A DNA stretch of 64,000 nucleotides from Tribonema minus (taxonomy: Eukaryota; Sar; Xanthophyceae; Tribonematales; Tribonemataceae). A program made the translations under genes and the position numbers. Where the stretch lies: contig JAFCMP010000011.1 of assembly GCA_017506865.1 (NCBI GenBank), positions 1-64,000 of the forward strand, written 5' to 3'. Of this stretch, positions 35,301 to 46,700 are shown in pieces. Every line of letters begins with the position of its first letter. The stretch's first letter is position 1. The notes under the pieces were generated by a model. The model was given only the letters and a program-made list of their open reading frames with translations. It was not told the DNA's origin and did not search any database.

Positions 35301-38300
35301 ACTGCATGGTGTTCATCAACGCCTGACCTGGATTGCCCTCCAAGCGCACGTTGAACAGGTGGTCCGTCAGCTTGTAGCCGCGCCGCTTGTCCAGTGCAAC
35401 CCCCACAAAGATCGTCATGAAGCGCAGCTTGATCGCGCGCATGCCCGACATGGCCATCAGCTCGTCCATCGCCTCGCTCTTCAGCGGCTCATACTTCAAC
35501 TTCAACCGCTCCCACTCCGCCCTCTCCTCGTCCCCATCCTCCGCTTCCGCCTCCACCACCACATCGGCCCCCGCAGCACCGCTATCATCATCATCATCTT
35601 CAGAGCTGAGCGCTGTCACCAGATCCGTCGCGGTGGCGGCAACCACCTCGCGCGCGACGCGCGACCACGCTTCGCCGCTCACGCGCTGCGCCTCCCGCGC
35701 CGCCGCGCCGTGCTGCAGGAAGCGCAGCGCGTGCGCGCACGCCGCGCCGCCGCGGCCGGGGACGCGCGAGAGCGCCAGCGCGTAGGCCAGCGCACGCAGC
35801 GGCGGCCACGCGGCCGCCGCAACTTCAACTTGAAGTTGTTCATGCGGAGCGGCGCCGCTGCTCGCTGCCTCATGTGGCGCCATTTGCGCGCCCCTTGTAG
35901 AGGTGATTGGCGTCGGCTGAGTGGCCGTACCGCCTGCAACTGAGTTTGATGCCGCTGCGGCTGTCGGTATCCCCAGCGCCACCACTGGTACCGCCGCTGC
36001 TGGAACCGCTGCGGCAACTGACACCGGCGTTGCCACCGCCACTGAGACTGCTGCCGTCGCAGACGCAGACGCTGCCAGTCTCAGAGCTGCAAGAACGCCA
36101 CATCAAATCAAAACTAGGGGTCACACATTGTGCATCGTCATTGTCCTGAAACCAGCTGTACTATGCAAGGATGGGGGATGGGTCACCAATGCAACAAACA
36201 TCGAGATGACAACATGAGTCTGGTACAACAGAGCGCTGATGGATGGAAAGACCGCGTGCGATTTAAAGTACCCTGCATATGCCTCAAAGCGTAATTGTTT
36301 GTAAATAGATATACAAACACTAGTTTATGGGTCAGCCTGCAGCAATGGGGACGTCAGGTGTGACATCAGAGTATCACCATGCTGCAATATTGCTGACACA
36401 AAGGGACTTTGAGCACTGAACTTCAAGCTGCATGATGTTATGTTCATTCCAAGCTCAGCCAGGCAGTAGCCCAGTGGTACAACCGTTCAGACAGTGAGGA
36501 TTACCACTGTTGCTGGTATGTGTAACTTTTCGCAAAGAGTGCTTTTAAACATGACTGCACCTGCAGTCTGGTGCACTATTGTCATGCATTCGCAACAATG
36601 GACTGAAAAACCATTGGCGTAAAAATAATTTCACTTAATTATAATGCATCACAGGTGAGACACGTCAAGAATGCAAGCTCTCCAACAAGGGCAACTACCT
36701 AGCTCCCTTCCACGCCATTCAATGCAACATGGGCATGATGTGTGATGATGTGCAGCATTTCGCACATTTCATGACACGGTTACTCTACCAATTCATAGGC
36801 GCTTCAAAGGTGGCTCGGACAGTTGCAAGGTCTCAAAGGCACTTGCGGCATGTGAGCTGCCGCCACGAACCTCATATCTTGCACTACAGTACTGATACAA
36901 AGGGGGTTCAAACCCTCGTTTCCCCTTTCATCAGAGGGACTGACTGCATTGCGAGCTCTCATTTATGAGCAATGCAAAATAGCACACCGCTCAGCAATCC
37001 CCGGTACAAGTGATTCACAGCAAGCGCAGACTGCTGGTGTAGCACCACACCTGGCCAAGGCATCAGCAGCAAAGCGATGCTCTGGTGGCAGGCCACACTC
37101 ATGACACCAAGCGCTCTGCTTACTCTACACACTCTAATCATCAGACACGCAGACAGCCACAACTTCAGGTTGAAGCAATACCGCCTCACCGGCATCCGCG
37201 GCGGCGAGCTGAATCACCAGACGTGCAGACACACTCACAACTTCAAGTTGAAGTTGCAGCCTCACCGTCATCCGCGGCGGCGAGCTGAGCGCTGCACTCC
37301 AGCGCCTAGTCATCAGACAATCATACCTTCAAGTTGAATTTGAATCACAACTTCATGATGAAGTTGCGGCCTCACCGTCATCCGCGGCGGCGAGCTGAGC
37401 GCTGCACTCCAGCGCGACGTCCGCGGCCATGCCGCCGATGCGCATATCGCACAATACGCGCGCATACGCAGCGGCGCCGCTGCCGTCGCCGCCGCGCGCC
37501 GCCTCCGCAGCGGCCGCGCGGCGCGCCCTCACCCACGCGCCCTGCTCCGCCGCCGCCAGCGCCGCGGCCAGCGGCTTTGACGGCAGCGGCGGCAGCGGTG
37601 CTTCGCGCTCTGCCATGAGGTCGGCGGCGGCGTCGCCGAGGAGAGGGGTGAGGTGCGCGGCGGCGGCGGCGCGCGCGCGCGCGCGGCGGCACGGCGGCGC
37701 ACGCGCTGAGCATCGCTGCGACGTCGCCGCGCATCGCCGCGAGGACGAGGTCCTGCTTGAGGCGCGCGAGCGCTGCCGCCTCTTGCATGAGCTGCATGCC
37801 GTCTGAGTCTAAGTCTGAGTCGTGTGGTTCCGCCTCGCCGATGGGCGTCTCTGTAGAGTCTTGGGGAGCATCGGAACCGCCGCTCGAGTCCTGCGCAGCG
37901 GTGTGGGGGTCACCTGCCGGCTCCATGAGTTGAAGTTGCGCCTCAATCGTTGGCATCTGCTCCTGCAACAGGTCAATGCGAAACAGTGAGGGTTGGAGTC
38001 AGCGCAGCAGCGCCACATAATGCACGTAATGCTGCTGATGCGACGCTGCAGCGCTGTGCACCATGGTACAGAGTACAACTGCATGGGATGCACCAAAACT
38101 GCGGCTGCAGAGGCCTTGCATGCAGCTCTGAGACAGCGTCTTGGCAGACAGCATTGGCTGGACAAGTTGTGGGGAGAATGCGTGCATATGGTACGAAGCG
38201 ACCTGTATGTCAACACCTGACCAGCAAAGTCATGCATTTGAAGGCTGTTCGCGTTTGAACTTGGGCTTCGTGCAAACTTCATCTTGAAGTGCAGGTGCCG

Positions 38301-39959
38301 ATCATCATCACAAAGACGCCGGAGCTCGACGTCAGCCCTGGTGGGCGGCGTGAGTTGACGATCACCGACAAGCAGTGGCATAGCACTTGCCGGTTTGGCA
38401 GACATGAAGTCTACACGCCAGCCTGCCAGCCTCCCTCACCGCTGCCGTTCAATTCAAAGGCGACCTGCAATTACATTTCTTGTGTCTTCTCCTTGATGAC
38501 CGCTGTTGTCACCAACGTCAGTGGCATCACGAAGCGCTCCGCCGAGTGTCAGTGCACCATCCTGTGAAGTAGCCGCCGCCGCTGCCGCCGCCGCCGCCGC
38601 TGCTGCTGCTGCTGCCTGTCTCTCGGTCTCCGTACTTATTACGCACAGCTCTTGATACGTCTCGAGGATGATTAATGCTGCTCTCTCTGCTCGGCTCGTG
38701 CCACCTGCTGATTCTATAACGCCGGTCAGCGTTTCACTGTCAACCCTGGTGTACTCCTGGCCCGCCTGCAGGTTCAGCACCAAAAGTGAGTGGTGTGTAC
38801 TGAGTGCTGGCTGTGTACTGTGCACTGTGTACCTGTCGTGTACTATGTGTTGGCACGAGGCGCTGTACTTCTCCGCCGTCACCCTGTTCACCGTGGTGGA
38901 ATGTGGCATCGTTGTCCTACTATTGTGGCAGCGGCGGGCTGTACAGCACAAGCCAGTGTGTCCAAGCTCTTACGGTGCGGTAGGCAGAGAGCTGGATGGA
39001 AATGTGCATGCTGCGGCCACATATCATTGCAAGCAGCGAGCATGTTTTGGACTGCTGGAACGTAAGTCATACTTCATAGTGTAAAGGTACGAGGGTCACA
39101 GTCAACTGAGGGCCAACCGTGAACTCCATTCTCAGGTGCTGCAATACCTGGCGAGCCGGCACCGCATTGAAAGGAAGAGAGCTGGATGCCGTGTTGCTGA
39201 AACTGATGACCAAGATTGCGCTTTGAACAATGGGAACCAGTTCAACAATACATATCTCTGTATTCGTCATGAACTGAGTGAGCAAGCAAACAGTAATCGG
39301 GAGCGAATCCGCATGATCCAACCGCAAGTCAAGATACACCAGAGATCAGGTCTATTTGTCTGGCATCGTGAGCCATGAGAGAAGCAAGATGATGTAGCCA
39401 TATTTCAATTATCTGCTGCGGCCTCACCAGAACTGCTGGCTTCTGCAGCTTCATCGTGCTGTGCACCATATCCAGTGCCATGTCCATCACGTCTTGCAAA
39501 TCCGTGCTGCCAGGCGCAATGCTGTCCACTGCGTCGAGCAGCCTGTCCTTGTCAAACAGGCCTGTCTCCTGCGCAAGAAAGAGCGTACGAAGGGGACACT
39601 GCAACTAGGCACGGAATCTTGCACCAACCAATTTGACAGGCATCGAACACGTGCCACGCGCAGGTGTGTGTCTGAGTATTGTTGGGCTCCCTGAACAGCG
39701 TCGGACTAGTTTAAGAGACCAGCGCGTGCTCGCAAACTCACTCTCATTTCCTGACTCGCCTCGTGACGCCATACACACAGTGCAATACCGTGGCGTGCTC
39801 GCTCACCTTGCCTGCACGCAGAAGAAGATAGGGATTACCTCGTCGTGGAGGCTGAACTGGGGAGCGACAGCCACCGGGGAGCACAAACGCAAGCACTGAC
39901 CAGTGAAACAGGCCGCATGCCGACAGGCCCAACCGCAGGTATGCCCTGGGAGCACCCAT
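23306..39959 (-). CDS. Triple AAA+ ATPase, CbxX/CfqX–SpoVK-like, with shared N-terminal module
   Basis: Minus-strand exons: 39959-39807, 39568-39428, 38765-38475, 37962-37376, 36086-35328, 34661-34429, 33538-33181, 32724-32595, 31965-31831, 31137-30848, 30047-29847, 29495-29331, 27716-27507, 26888-26699, 26019-25894, 25177-24996, 24667-24089, 23620-23306. Phases agree if one surplus base is ignored in each of exons 4 and 7, giving ~1680 residues. A hydrophobic N-terminus (LSACGLFHWSVLAFVLPGG) and two module exons are paralogous to gene 1. Three CbbX-type AAA+ modules follow: Walker A GNPGSGKTT, GNPGTGKTT and GSPGTGKTT; Walker B VLVIDEAY, VCVIDEAY and LFIDEAY; sensor/Arg-finger LAGYHKDMEKLF…SRFP, LGYREDMERML…ERRF and LAGYPADMDALM…SRF. 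Lid motifs include GFANARAV and HFGNGGEV. The C-terminus has RCVAGYKWLREPGGWRC and a following GGHH, a tail also known in fungal multi-AAA SpoVK-like proteins. It is probably a hexameric remodelling ATPase; substrate unknown. Confidence 0.8.
27005..27190 (+). repeat. Dispersed repeat, copy 1
   Basis: A ~185-base segment (tctaggtgacaagggatg…cgcaagtgcttccacc…accgtggtcgcc…cacgagtcaaacagtgcc) found again in inverted orientation at about 57830-58015. It lies inside an intron of the AAA+ gene. It is probably an old DNA-transposon or MITE fragment; no terminal repeats could be fixed. Confidence 0.65.
27455..27506. repeat. (ACAT)n microsatellite at a splice donor
   Basis: Imperfect acatacatacat repeat. 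On the minus strand it starts exactly at the donor of the exon 27716-27507 (act|gtacgtatgtatg), so the donor is part of the microsatellite. Confidence 0.7.
27691..28183 (-). repeat. Six tandem copies of an acceptor edge (…ag|VATDFDPEY)
   Basis: The true junction of exon 27716-27507 (minus: ttgcag|gtcgcaacggactttgac) is at 27691-27726. Diverged copies sit at 27761-27796, 27848-27884, 27954-27986, 28051-28085 and 28151-28183, about 70-105 bases apart. Nearly all keep an AG acceptor followed by a gtcgcaac-like start of the coding sequence. The copies lie in the intron upstream of the real exon. One spacer contains a run of ten G. Confidence 0.85.
28824..29350 (-). repeat. Five tandem copies of a donor edge (MDTEL|gtgagt)
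   Basis: The true end of exon 29495-29331 reads MDTEL|gtgagt (29325-29350). Copies of that exon end with an intact gtgagt lie at 29232-29260, 29096-29123, 29026-29053 and 28861-28890. Their flanks also repeat (gcccaaacaagtcaagca; accgcatcgcgc). All lie in the same intron as the acceptor-edge array. Confidence 0.85.
33035..33230 (-). repeat. Duplicated donor edge (ILFDK|gtaggt)
   Basis: Two ~93-base units starting at 33035 and 33128 (actcagactctgactcacatacc). The second contains the true end of exon 33538-33181 (AVLILFDK|gtaggt). The first carries a diverged copy, HILFDK|gtaggt, inside the intron. Confidence 0.8.
33450..33970 (-). repeat. Duplicated acceptor and first part of AAA1 exon 7
   Basis: Two units with a ~237-base period start at 33450 and 33687. 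Both encode VLNYLLTEMDNRRDT and a following ALAGYHKDMEKLF, each preceded by its own AG acceptor (33538 and 33775). Only the downstream copy continues into the Arg-finger region SRFP. The upstream copy reads KLFISNSMFGGQ and reaches a stop. A third, shorter remnant is at about 33905-33970. Confidence 0.85.
36455..36500 (+). repeat. A-box-like fragment (possible SINE head)
   Basis: gtagcccagtggtac resembles the A box at 20440. No B box follows at tRNA distance; the nearest ggttcaaaccc is about 440 bases away at 36906. It lies inside an AAA+ gene intron. Weak. Confidence 0.25.
37157..37430 (-). repeat. Triplicated donor edge (SAQLAAADD|gtgagg)
   Basis: Three ~80-110-base units start at 37157, 37236 and 37346 (cacaacttca). 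Each contains a copy of the end of exon 37962-37376 with its donor (minus: gccgccgcggatgacg|gtgagg; the first unit is diverged). The unit at 37346 is the true exon end, and the other two lie in the following intron. Confidence 0.8.
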
Positions 39960-42900
39960 GGCGCCAGTAGTGGCTCTCACCCAAAAAGATCTGGTTTTTA
40001 TTCGCCTTGACCCCCGGTTTTTTGGGGGTTTTGCACAAACGCGGTTATAGGCGCGCAGAGTCGGGTACGAGAGATTCCTCGGCCGGGGTAATCTTTAAGC
40101 GATCTCTGCCAGGGCTGCAAGCCCCATGTGCCACCTTGGGCCACGTTGGTTTGCTGATTGCTGCATGTCAGCCTTCCATTGAGACGCGTGACCTGCAAGC
40201 CCAAACCATCGCCTGCCCCCTCCCCTGTGCCCCCTGTTGGTGTTTAATTTTTTGCTCCATCAGGTGCCAAAACTGCTGAACACTTTGACCTCAAGAGACC
40301 AAAATTTACCTCTTGTGCAGGAGTTGTATACATAGCTGCCGAAGAAGCAGAAGATGAGAGATTTCAAGCATCACTGCGCAGTGTCTGCGCTCCTGAATGT
40401 GTGGCACACGCTGAGCCTAAACTTCTAAGTGCAACCTGGCTGCAGCTAAGAACCAGATAGCGCTATAGAGCCAGGAGCTTAGGAGATCAAAACCCACACG
40501 CTCCTTCAGTTTATTGCCGCCTGCTCCCTCAGAGTATCACCACAAAAGCTGTAATCGCACTGCAAATAAACCCGTATGATCATAGCATACATGTGGCGAG
40601 CAGCCATGCTGGTGCGTGTAGGACAGTCTGGGTCCAAGGCGTTGGGAAATGGTGCATTTAAAGTTTCAGCATGCAGCTTGCGTCTCTCGACGCTTTGATA
40701 ACCCGTATGATCATAGCATACATGTAGCGAGCAGTCATGCTGGCGCGTGTTGGACAGTCTGGGTCCAAGGCGTTGGGAAATGGTGCATTTGAAGTCTCAG
40801 CATGCAGCTTGCGTCTCTCGATGCTTTGATAATCAATAAACTCTATTTATTGAGTGTAATGGCGGCACACGCAGTTTGCAACATTTCAGAGATGACAAAC
40901 CACGCAAACGCCAACAGCAGAGGCAGTCATACACCAGGAACATAGCATACAATCTCAGATGGAACGCCATTTCCATTTTGAAGCTCATCATGTCAGTTTC
41001 CCCACCAAGGTGCATGGTAAACGTGCCATCAACAAAGCTGCATCGCACTGCTGCATGTGTTCTGGCTGCAAGCACACACCGAATTTTTGGACTGTCTTGG
41101 CACCTTCATGAATGCGAGTCAGATGCAAATGTTGCAAAGTCGGATCCCACCTTCACATGCTTGGATGTGAACGGCATGCGGAGAGTGCGCATGACCACAA
41201 TCACCAGGCGCACACTGGCATTCGAACGAGATTGTGAAGAACGTGTAAACACTCTCCATGAGCCACCGATGAGAACAGACGCACAGTCCGCTCCTTTCCC
41301 TCAGGGCTAGGTGACAAGCTGTCCTTGCATATTGGCTTTGGAGCCCCTTTTTGTTGCCATGTACTTGGAAGTACCACACATGGCCTCCGCACCAAGTTGG
41401 GCACATATTGCAACACAATGCAGCCTCGAGCACCATTTGCTTCACAGTTGCAGTGTGTACACCTTGCCGTGCTTGTAGACATCGATGGTAGTGCGCACTT
41501 CAGGAGCTGTATAGGTGACTACTGGTCCCCGCGCTGTTTCTCTCCCGTCGCCGCTGGAAGCCCCCAGCATTAGCCCCGGACCCCCCTCCACCTCGAAAGA
41601 ATGCTGGTCATGCCTGAAGAGTTTGCTGTTTGCTGCGGCAATTTCCAGCTGCCAGCATGCTGTTCACTGTGAACAGCGCGCTGCCACGTGCGTCCTCGCA
41701 CCTGCCATTTATTGATGGCTCACAAGAAATCATGTCTTCATGGCCAGCCAACCACTCGAATCTCTGACGGCAGCAGCATCTATATCCAGCAGGCACACCG
41801 CCAGAAGGGGTGCAGGCAGACAGGCGACTGGCACAAACATTGCATATCGCGTTGGAGCGTTTTGTCTGAGCGGCTTTTCGAATTGTTCACAGCTGCATGC
41901 TGTGCCTTCTGCTGCGGTCAAGGAACACTTCGGTGCAGCCACAAAAGCGCATTAGTGTTGGCTACAACCAGCAAGTCCCGACATGACGCATCACTGATTC
42001 GGCACCAGTGATGTGTGTGACTTCGATGGCATCTACAAGCCAGCTGAGGGTCTCATTGATCAGCATTGATCATGATCCCGACGTCTTGGCAAGCTGCGCA
42101 TCTTGAGTGCAGGGGCCCATACCTGAAGTACGATGGCCGTGGCATACATACAGCCCCCCCCACTTTCCAAGAGTATGCTGCAGCTTCACCTCAGCGAATC
42201 GCGACCCTGCATCGCACCGCAGTGTGTAGTCATGGCACATGGAGTGGGTAGAAGCCTTGCAAGTCCATGTGCATACACAGTGTACACCACTCGCTCAGAA
42301 GGGCCATTTTTAACTTCAACAGGTAACCTCAACTTTGAAGTAGTGAACTTTCAGGTTTTTGGAAAGTCCCAGAAAAATCGCCGGTGCCAATTGCAAGGCC
42401 CATCACACGACCTGGCGAGTGGGCGTTCATACAACGTGACTGTCTCGGTGGGCTCGACCAAGCAAACGCAAACCGAAGGCGCTTCATCTTGTCAGCAGAG
42501 GGCGCCGACACACTGCCCGTCGACGAGCGAAAGCACTGTTTTGGGAACCAGGTTCTCGTTGCTGGTGAGGGCAGCAGGGTCTTTAGAGAGCAGCTGGTGA
42601 GCAGGAGCATCGCAGGTGTCTAACCGACGTGCGAGATGCGAGCCGGCGCGCAATGACACGCACTGGCGGCGGACAGCAGCTGTCAACACAAGCGCAATTG
42701 ACATTGGGACGCGCTCTCTGAGCAAAACAAGCGCACAGCCCGCGCTTTTCGGCGCGTGCAAGCCATGGTGCTGCAGTCCATTCTTCGGATGAGGGCGTCA
42801 GTTCTTCTCTTCGCGCTTGGCCTGCTGGGATGTTCGTGGTAAGTCTTGCAGCTGCCTCGCACGCACACTCTGCGGCAATCAAAATCGTTGCAGTGTGCCA

Positions 42901-43738
42901 AATGTAATTTCGTTCTGGTGCGCTCAAGTACAGTTTCTGCCATGTGATGGTTCTAGACACTTTTCTCTGTTCAAGCCTGTGATTGGCTATGGATTCCAAG
43001 GTGTATCGCTGCTCACATCAGAGCCGCCATCACATTTGCTCTAGAGCCATCTCTCGTCATCCTCTGCAGGCACTGCAACTATTCAATTGAAGCAAAGCAA
43101 GCATGTGGCTATTGGCCATTCTATTGCCAACAGGACAGTGCTGTCACTCATTTTGTCCCGCATTGCAATTTCAGCAACGCCAGCACACACGAGCATATAG
43201 CACAAAAATGATAACATTGCCCTCTGGGTCATCGTCTGCACTCACAAATGGCCGCTGACAAATGGCCGCTGTCAGCAAATGGCAACATTTTCTTTTGCAG
43301 ATCCAATTGCCGCCAATATGCGTGTTCTTTGCAATTCATTCTTGGATTCAACACTGCACCCTTTCCACACTGCACCCTTTCCCGCCATGGAAGCATGGCA
43401 CAGAGCAAGCGCAAGCACAACAGTTGCTGCGGTCTTCTGCTCCTGGCCACACACCTCACCCGTAACTATTCGCTGAAAGTTTGGGTTAGGATAGACAATC
43501 GCACAACTCATTTGATGCCTTTCCTTTTTTCCCAATGCACAATTGTGCCTTTTGCAGGCAACATTTTCTAGTTGTCGTGTTTCGCCATACTTCCATGCAC
43601 ATGTCTCACCATTCAGGATCGTGAAACATGAGCGAAACCAGGAGACTGCTATGCCAACATGCTTCTTGCAACCAACTTGGACATCGCCGCCTGCTCATCG
43701 TTTCAACTGCTTCTCCCTGCCTCAGGCGGACGATACAA
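39960..43738. other. Intergenic region without a confident gene
   Basis: Lies between the divergent AAA+ and sulfotransferase-like genes, so both promoters should be here. Open stretches at 40876-41310, 41325-41573 and 42384-42623 (+) have no family I recognise and no convincing exon chain. A 131-base tandem duplication is described separately. Confidence 0.4.
40571..40832. repeat. 131-bp tandem duplication
   Basis: Two copies, 40571-40701 and 40702-40832, both starting cccgtatgatcatagcatac and ending in gctttgataa. They differ by only about nine substitutions, so the duplication is recent. Noncoding. Confidence 0.9.
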
Positions 43739-46700
43739 ATGGTGCAGCGGCAGCACGAACAACCGGTGGAGCAGCCATTGGAAAAATCGCTGGCAGCAGC
43801 GCTCGAGGCGAGAGGCCTGAATCCAGCAACGGCGCACTCTATGCTGCCCGCAAGGGGAGGCAGGAATGGCGCAAGCAGTGATGAGTGGCTGCAGGGGGAG
43901 GGGGTTACGCAGGGGAAGCTGCCGCGCAGGCAGCAAAAGAGTGGGGTGCGGGCGCCGCGCATTGGGAATACGCAGGGGGGCGAGGGGCGATTAGGCGGGG
44001 ATGCGGCACAGGTGACACCTTGAGTTAATGAATTAAGTAATTCATGAACGCTTAGAGCACAGCATGTAAGTGAATTTATGTGGAGATGATGTAGAACTTT
44101 AGAATACTGCTGACATGCACAGCACCCGCATTGAGCTGTAGCAGTTCCTGGCACTTCACACCTGCGCTCTTGCATAAGTGGCATTTACTGTGTGACATCA
44201 GTTACACGTCAGCATTGGTCACTATCGATTGGTGTGCCGTGCTGGCACCGCATTTATGAGCACGGCTGCTGTGCGCACATATGTACATACATACCTTCTG
44301 ACTTTGATTAGTCAGGACAACGTTTTATAGCACCACACATATAATGACCAGGCCAATCAGGCCATCGCTGTGAGGTGCAGTGGAGCTTCTTGAGTACCGC
44401 CTTTACACAAACAGCAGCAGGCAATGTTGAAGTTGAATACCCTGAAGCTGAAGCAGTTGCACAATCATTGTGACTTCAAATTTCATAGCGTGCTACATCC
44501 GTGACAGACGCAACGCACTGGGGCCAAGATGTTCCGTAATCATGTCATGCTGACAGGTGTATTTTGATCTAAAAAGCAAGTTCTCTGCACGGCAAGATGA
44601 CCATCAGCTAGTGGCTTGTTGTGGCAGTAGATGTGCTGGGCGTCTCGAGCTGTGACTTTGGCGTGGTCTATGCGGTGTGTGAGCCATAACTCACAATAGC
44701 CATCAGTATTGCATGGGAGTAGACCATACGACAGGCACCGGAGTCGACTGCTGATAACTATGATGCGTACTAGTATACATGTAGTCAGCTTGTTGTGTTG
44801 TCAGCAAAATTGAGGTCATTTCGCCTTGTCGTTAGAAGTTGCTATGTGAGTGAGCTGTCAGCGCATGACTGACTGTGCACCTGTGAGGCAATGTCATGTA
44901 TACAGGGCAGTCAAGCAGAAATGCACACAGCAGTTGTAATAATGTTAGCTTTAATGCCCCACTTATACCTCAAGCGCTCCTAGTGAAGCCAAACTTCGCC
45001 ACGCATGTACTTTGAAGTGTATAGGGGGTGTGAGAAGGAGTGAACGCCTGTTGGTGTACTACCAGCTCACTTGTGGCCTAAGCGGAGACTTGACGGCTTT
45101 GCCAGGGCTCAAAGCTTTGCATGTAATTTGCAACGTGTATAATGTCGATCGAGCATTTGAAGCGCTAGCAATATGGCCAAAAAAGACGGGGTGGCTACTG
45201 CAATTTCACGTGCTATCACGTTACTTCAATTGACACAGGCACCGCATCCGTGACACATGCATGACCTGCTACGTCAAGTGCATGGTGCATGACCTGCTAC
45301 TTCAAGTGCATGGTGCGTCACCTGTCTATGCAATAAGTCAGCATAGCCTACAGCAGTTTTCGCCTGTGCGCGCTCGCGTTGAACCTGACAATACACACGT
45401 GGATCAGGCACTGAGGTGCAAAGATTTTGTGGCTGACACTCCAAATGTACTTGAACTTTGAACACATCTTGATATTAGCATCACTGTTGTTCAATGAATA
45501 AATACTGCAGTGCACTGGACGTCAATCTGTGCGTGTGATCATGACAAATGTCAACCTGCGTCGCCTGTGGTGAACAGGGGGATCAGGGGGGCGTGGGTGG
45601 CGAAAGAGGGCTGCAGCGGGGGTTTCCAAGGGATGCCTTGGAACGCAACAGGATTCGCGAGGAGATAATGGCGGTGCGTACATACGTTGTGCAATGTATG
45701 CGAAGGCATGCTGCAAGACACTACGAAACAAAGATGTTACAGCGCGGGTTTCCAAGGGATGTCTGCGAACGTAAGAGGATTCGCGTTGAGATCATGGCGG
45801 TACGTACATGCGTTGTGCAATATACGGCAAGGCATGCTGCGATGCACTATGAAACAAAGAGTCGTACTTGGAAGAAGGTTGCAGTGACACGAACACACGC
45901 GTTCTCGACAGAGTAATTTTCGGTGATACTGAAAGCATGTACTCTGCTGCTCACAATCATTGAATGCAGGCTGTATTTTTGGGCATATGTGCCATGCCGT
46001 GGCATCTCAGCACCATTGTGGTGCAAGGCGACCAGTGTAAAGCATGTCGACAACGCAGCGGTTTGAGATTAGGGTTAGGGTTAGGGTTGCTTGGACACCT
46101 CATCCTGAACTTCCTGGGACCTGCTGTTATTGCGAGTCAGGGTAGTGGGTTGTTGGCTTGAACATCTCATCTTGCACCTCTGAGACCTGCGGTCATCGCG
46201 AGTCGCAGGCACCTGTTTGGGTTTCGAGGGCCCTGATGAGCTGCTGGTGCAACTGGACTTGTTGAAGTAAAGCATACGCTTACGGTTTTACTTGGACCAG
46301 TGCATTTCAACCCCAGCTCCACTCCAGCTGCGCATACACGTTCTTGCTTTGTGCTACCATACACACAATGAAGTATTGCTTGGTGGCCACGAGTTGCCAT
46401 CACTACTTCTTCAAGTGCATTGCAACCCTTACTTCAACTAACGCTGCACTCATCGTGCTCTGCCTCTGCATCACCATAAGCAGCAGCAACAGCCGCTGCA
46501 GCCGCAGGGTAAGGCATTGACCCCTGCGCAGCTCGAGAGGCCCATACTCCTCAACTTCTCAAAGGCAAGTGGTGTTCACCATGCGTATGCGCTCTCTCCG
46601 TTGCCAAGCCATTCGCAGAGCTCAGTCACACAAAAAAAGCAGCGGCAATCGCCAATTTTGCCATTGTCAGTGGTTCTTGTTTGAGTAAGGGGCCTTTGGC

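Noticed and set aside
38289-38567. Forward frame VPIIITKTPELDVSPGG
   Set aside because: Overlaps the well-supported minus exon 38765-38475 and its donor. The paralogous exon in gene 1 supports the minus strand.
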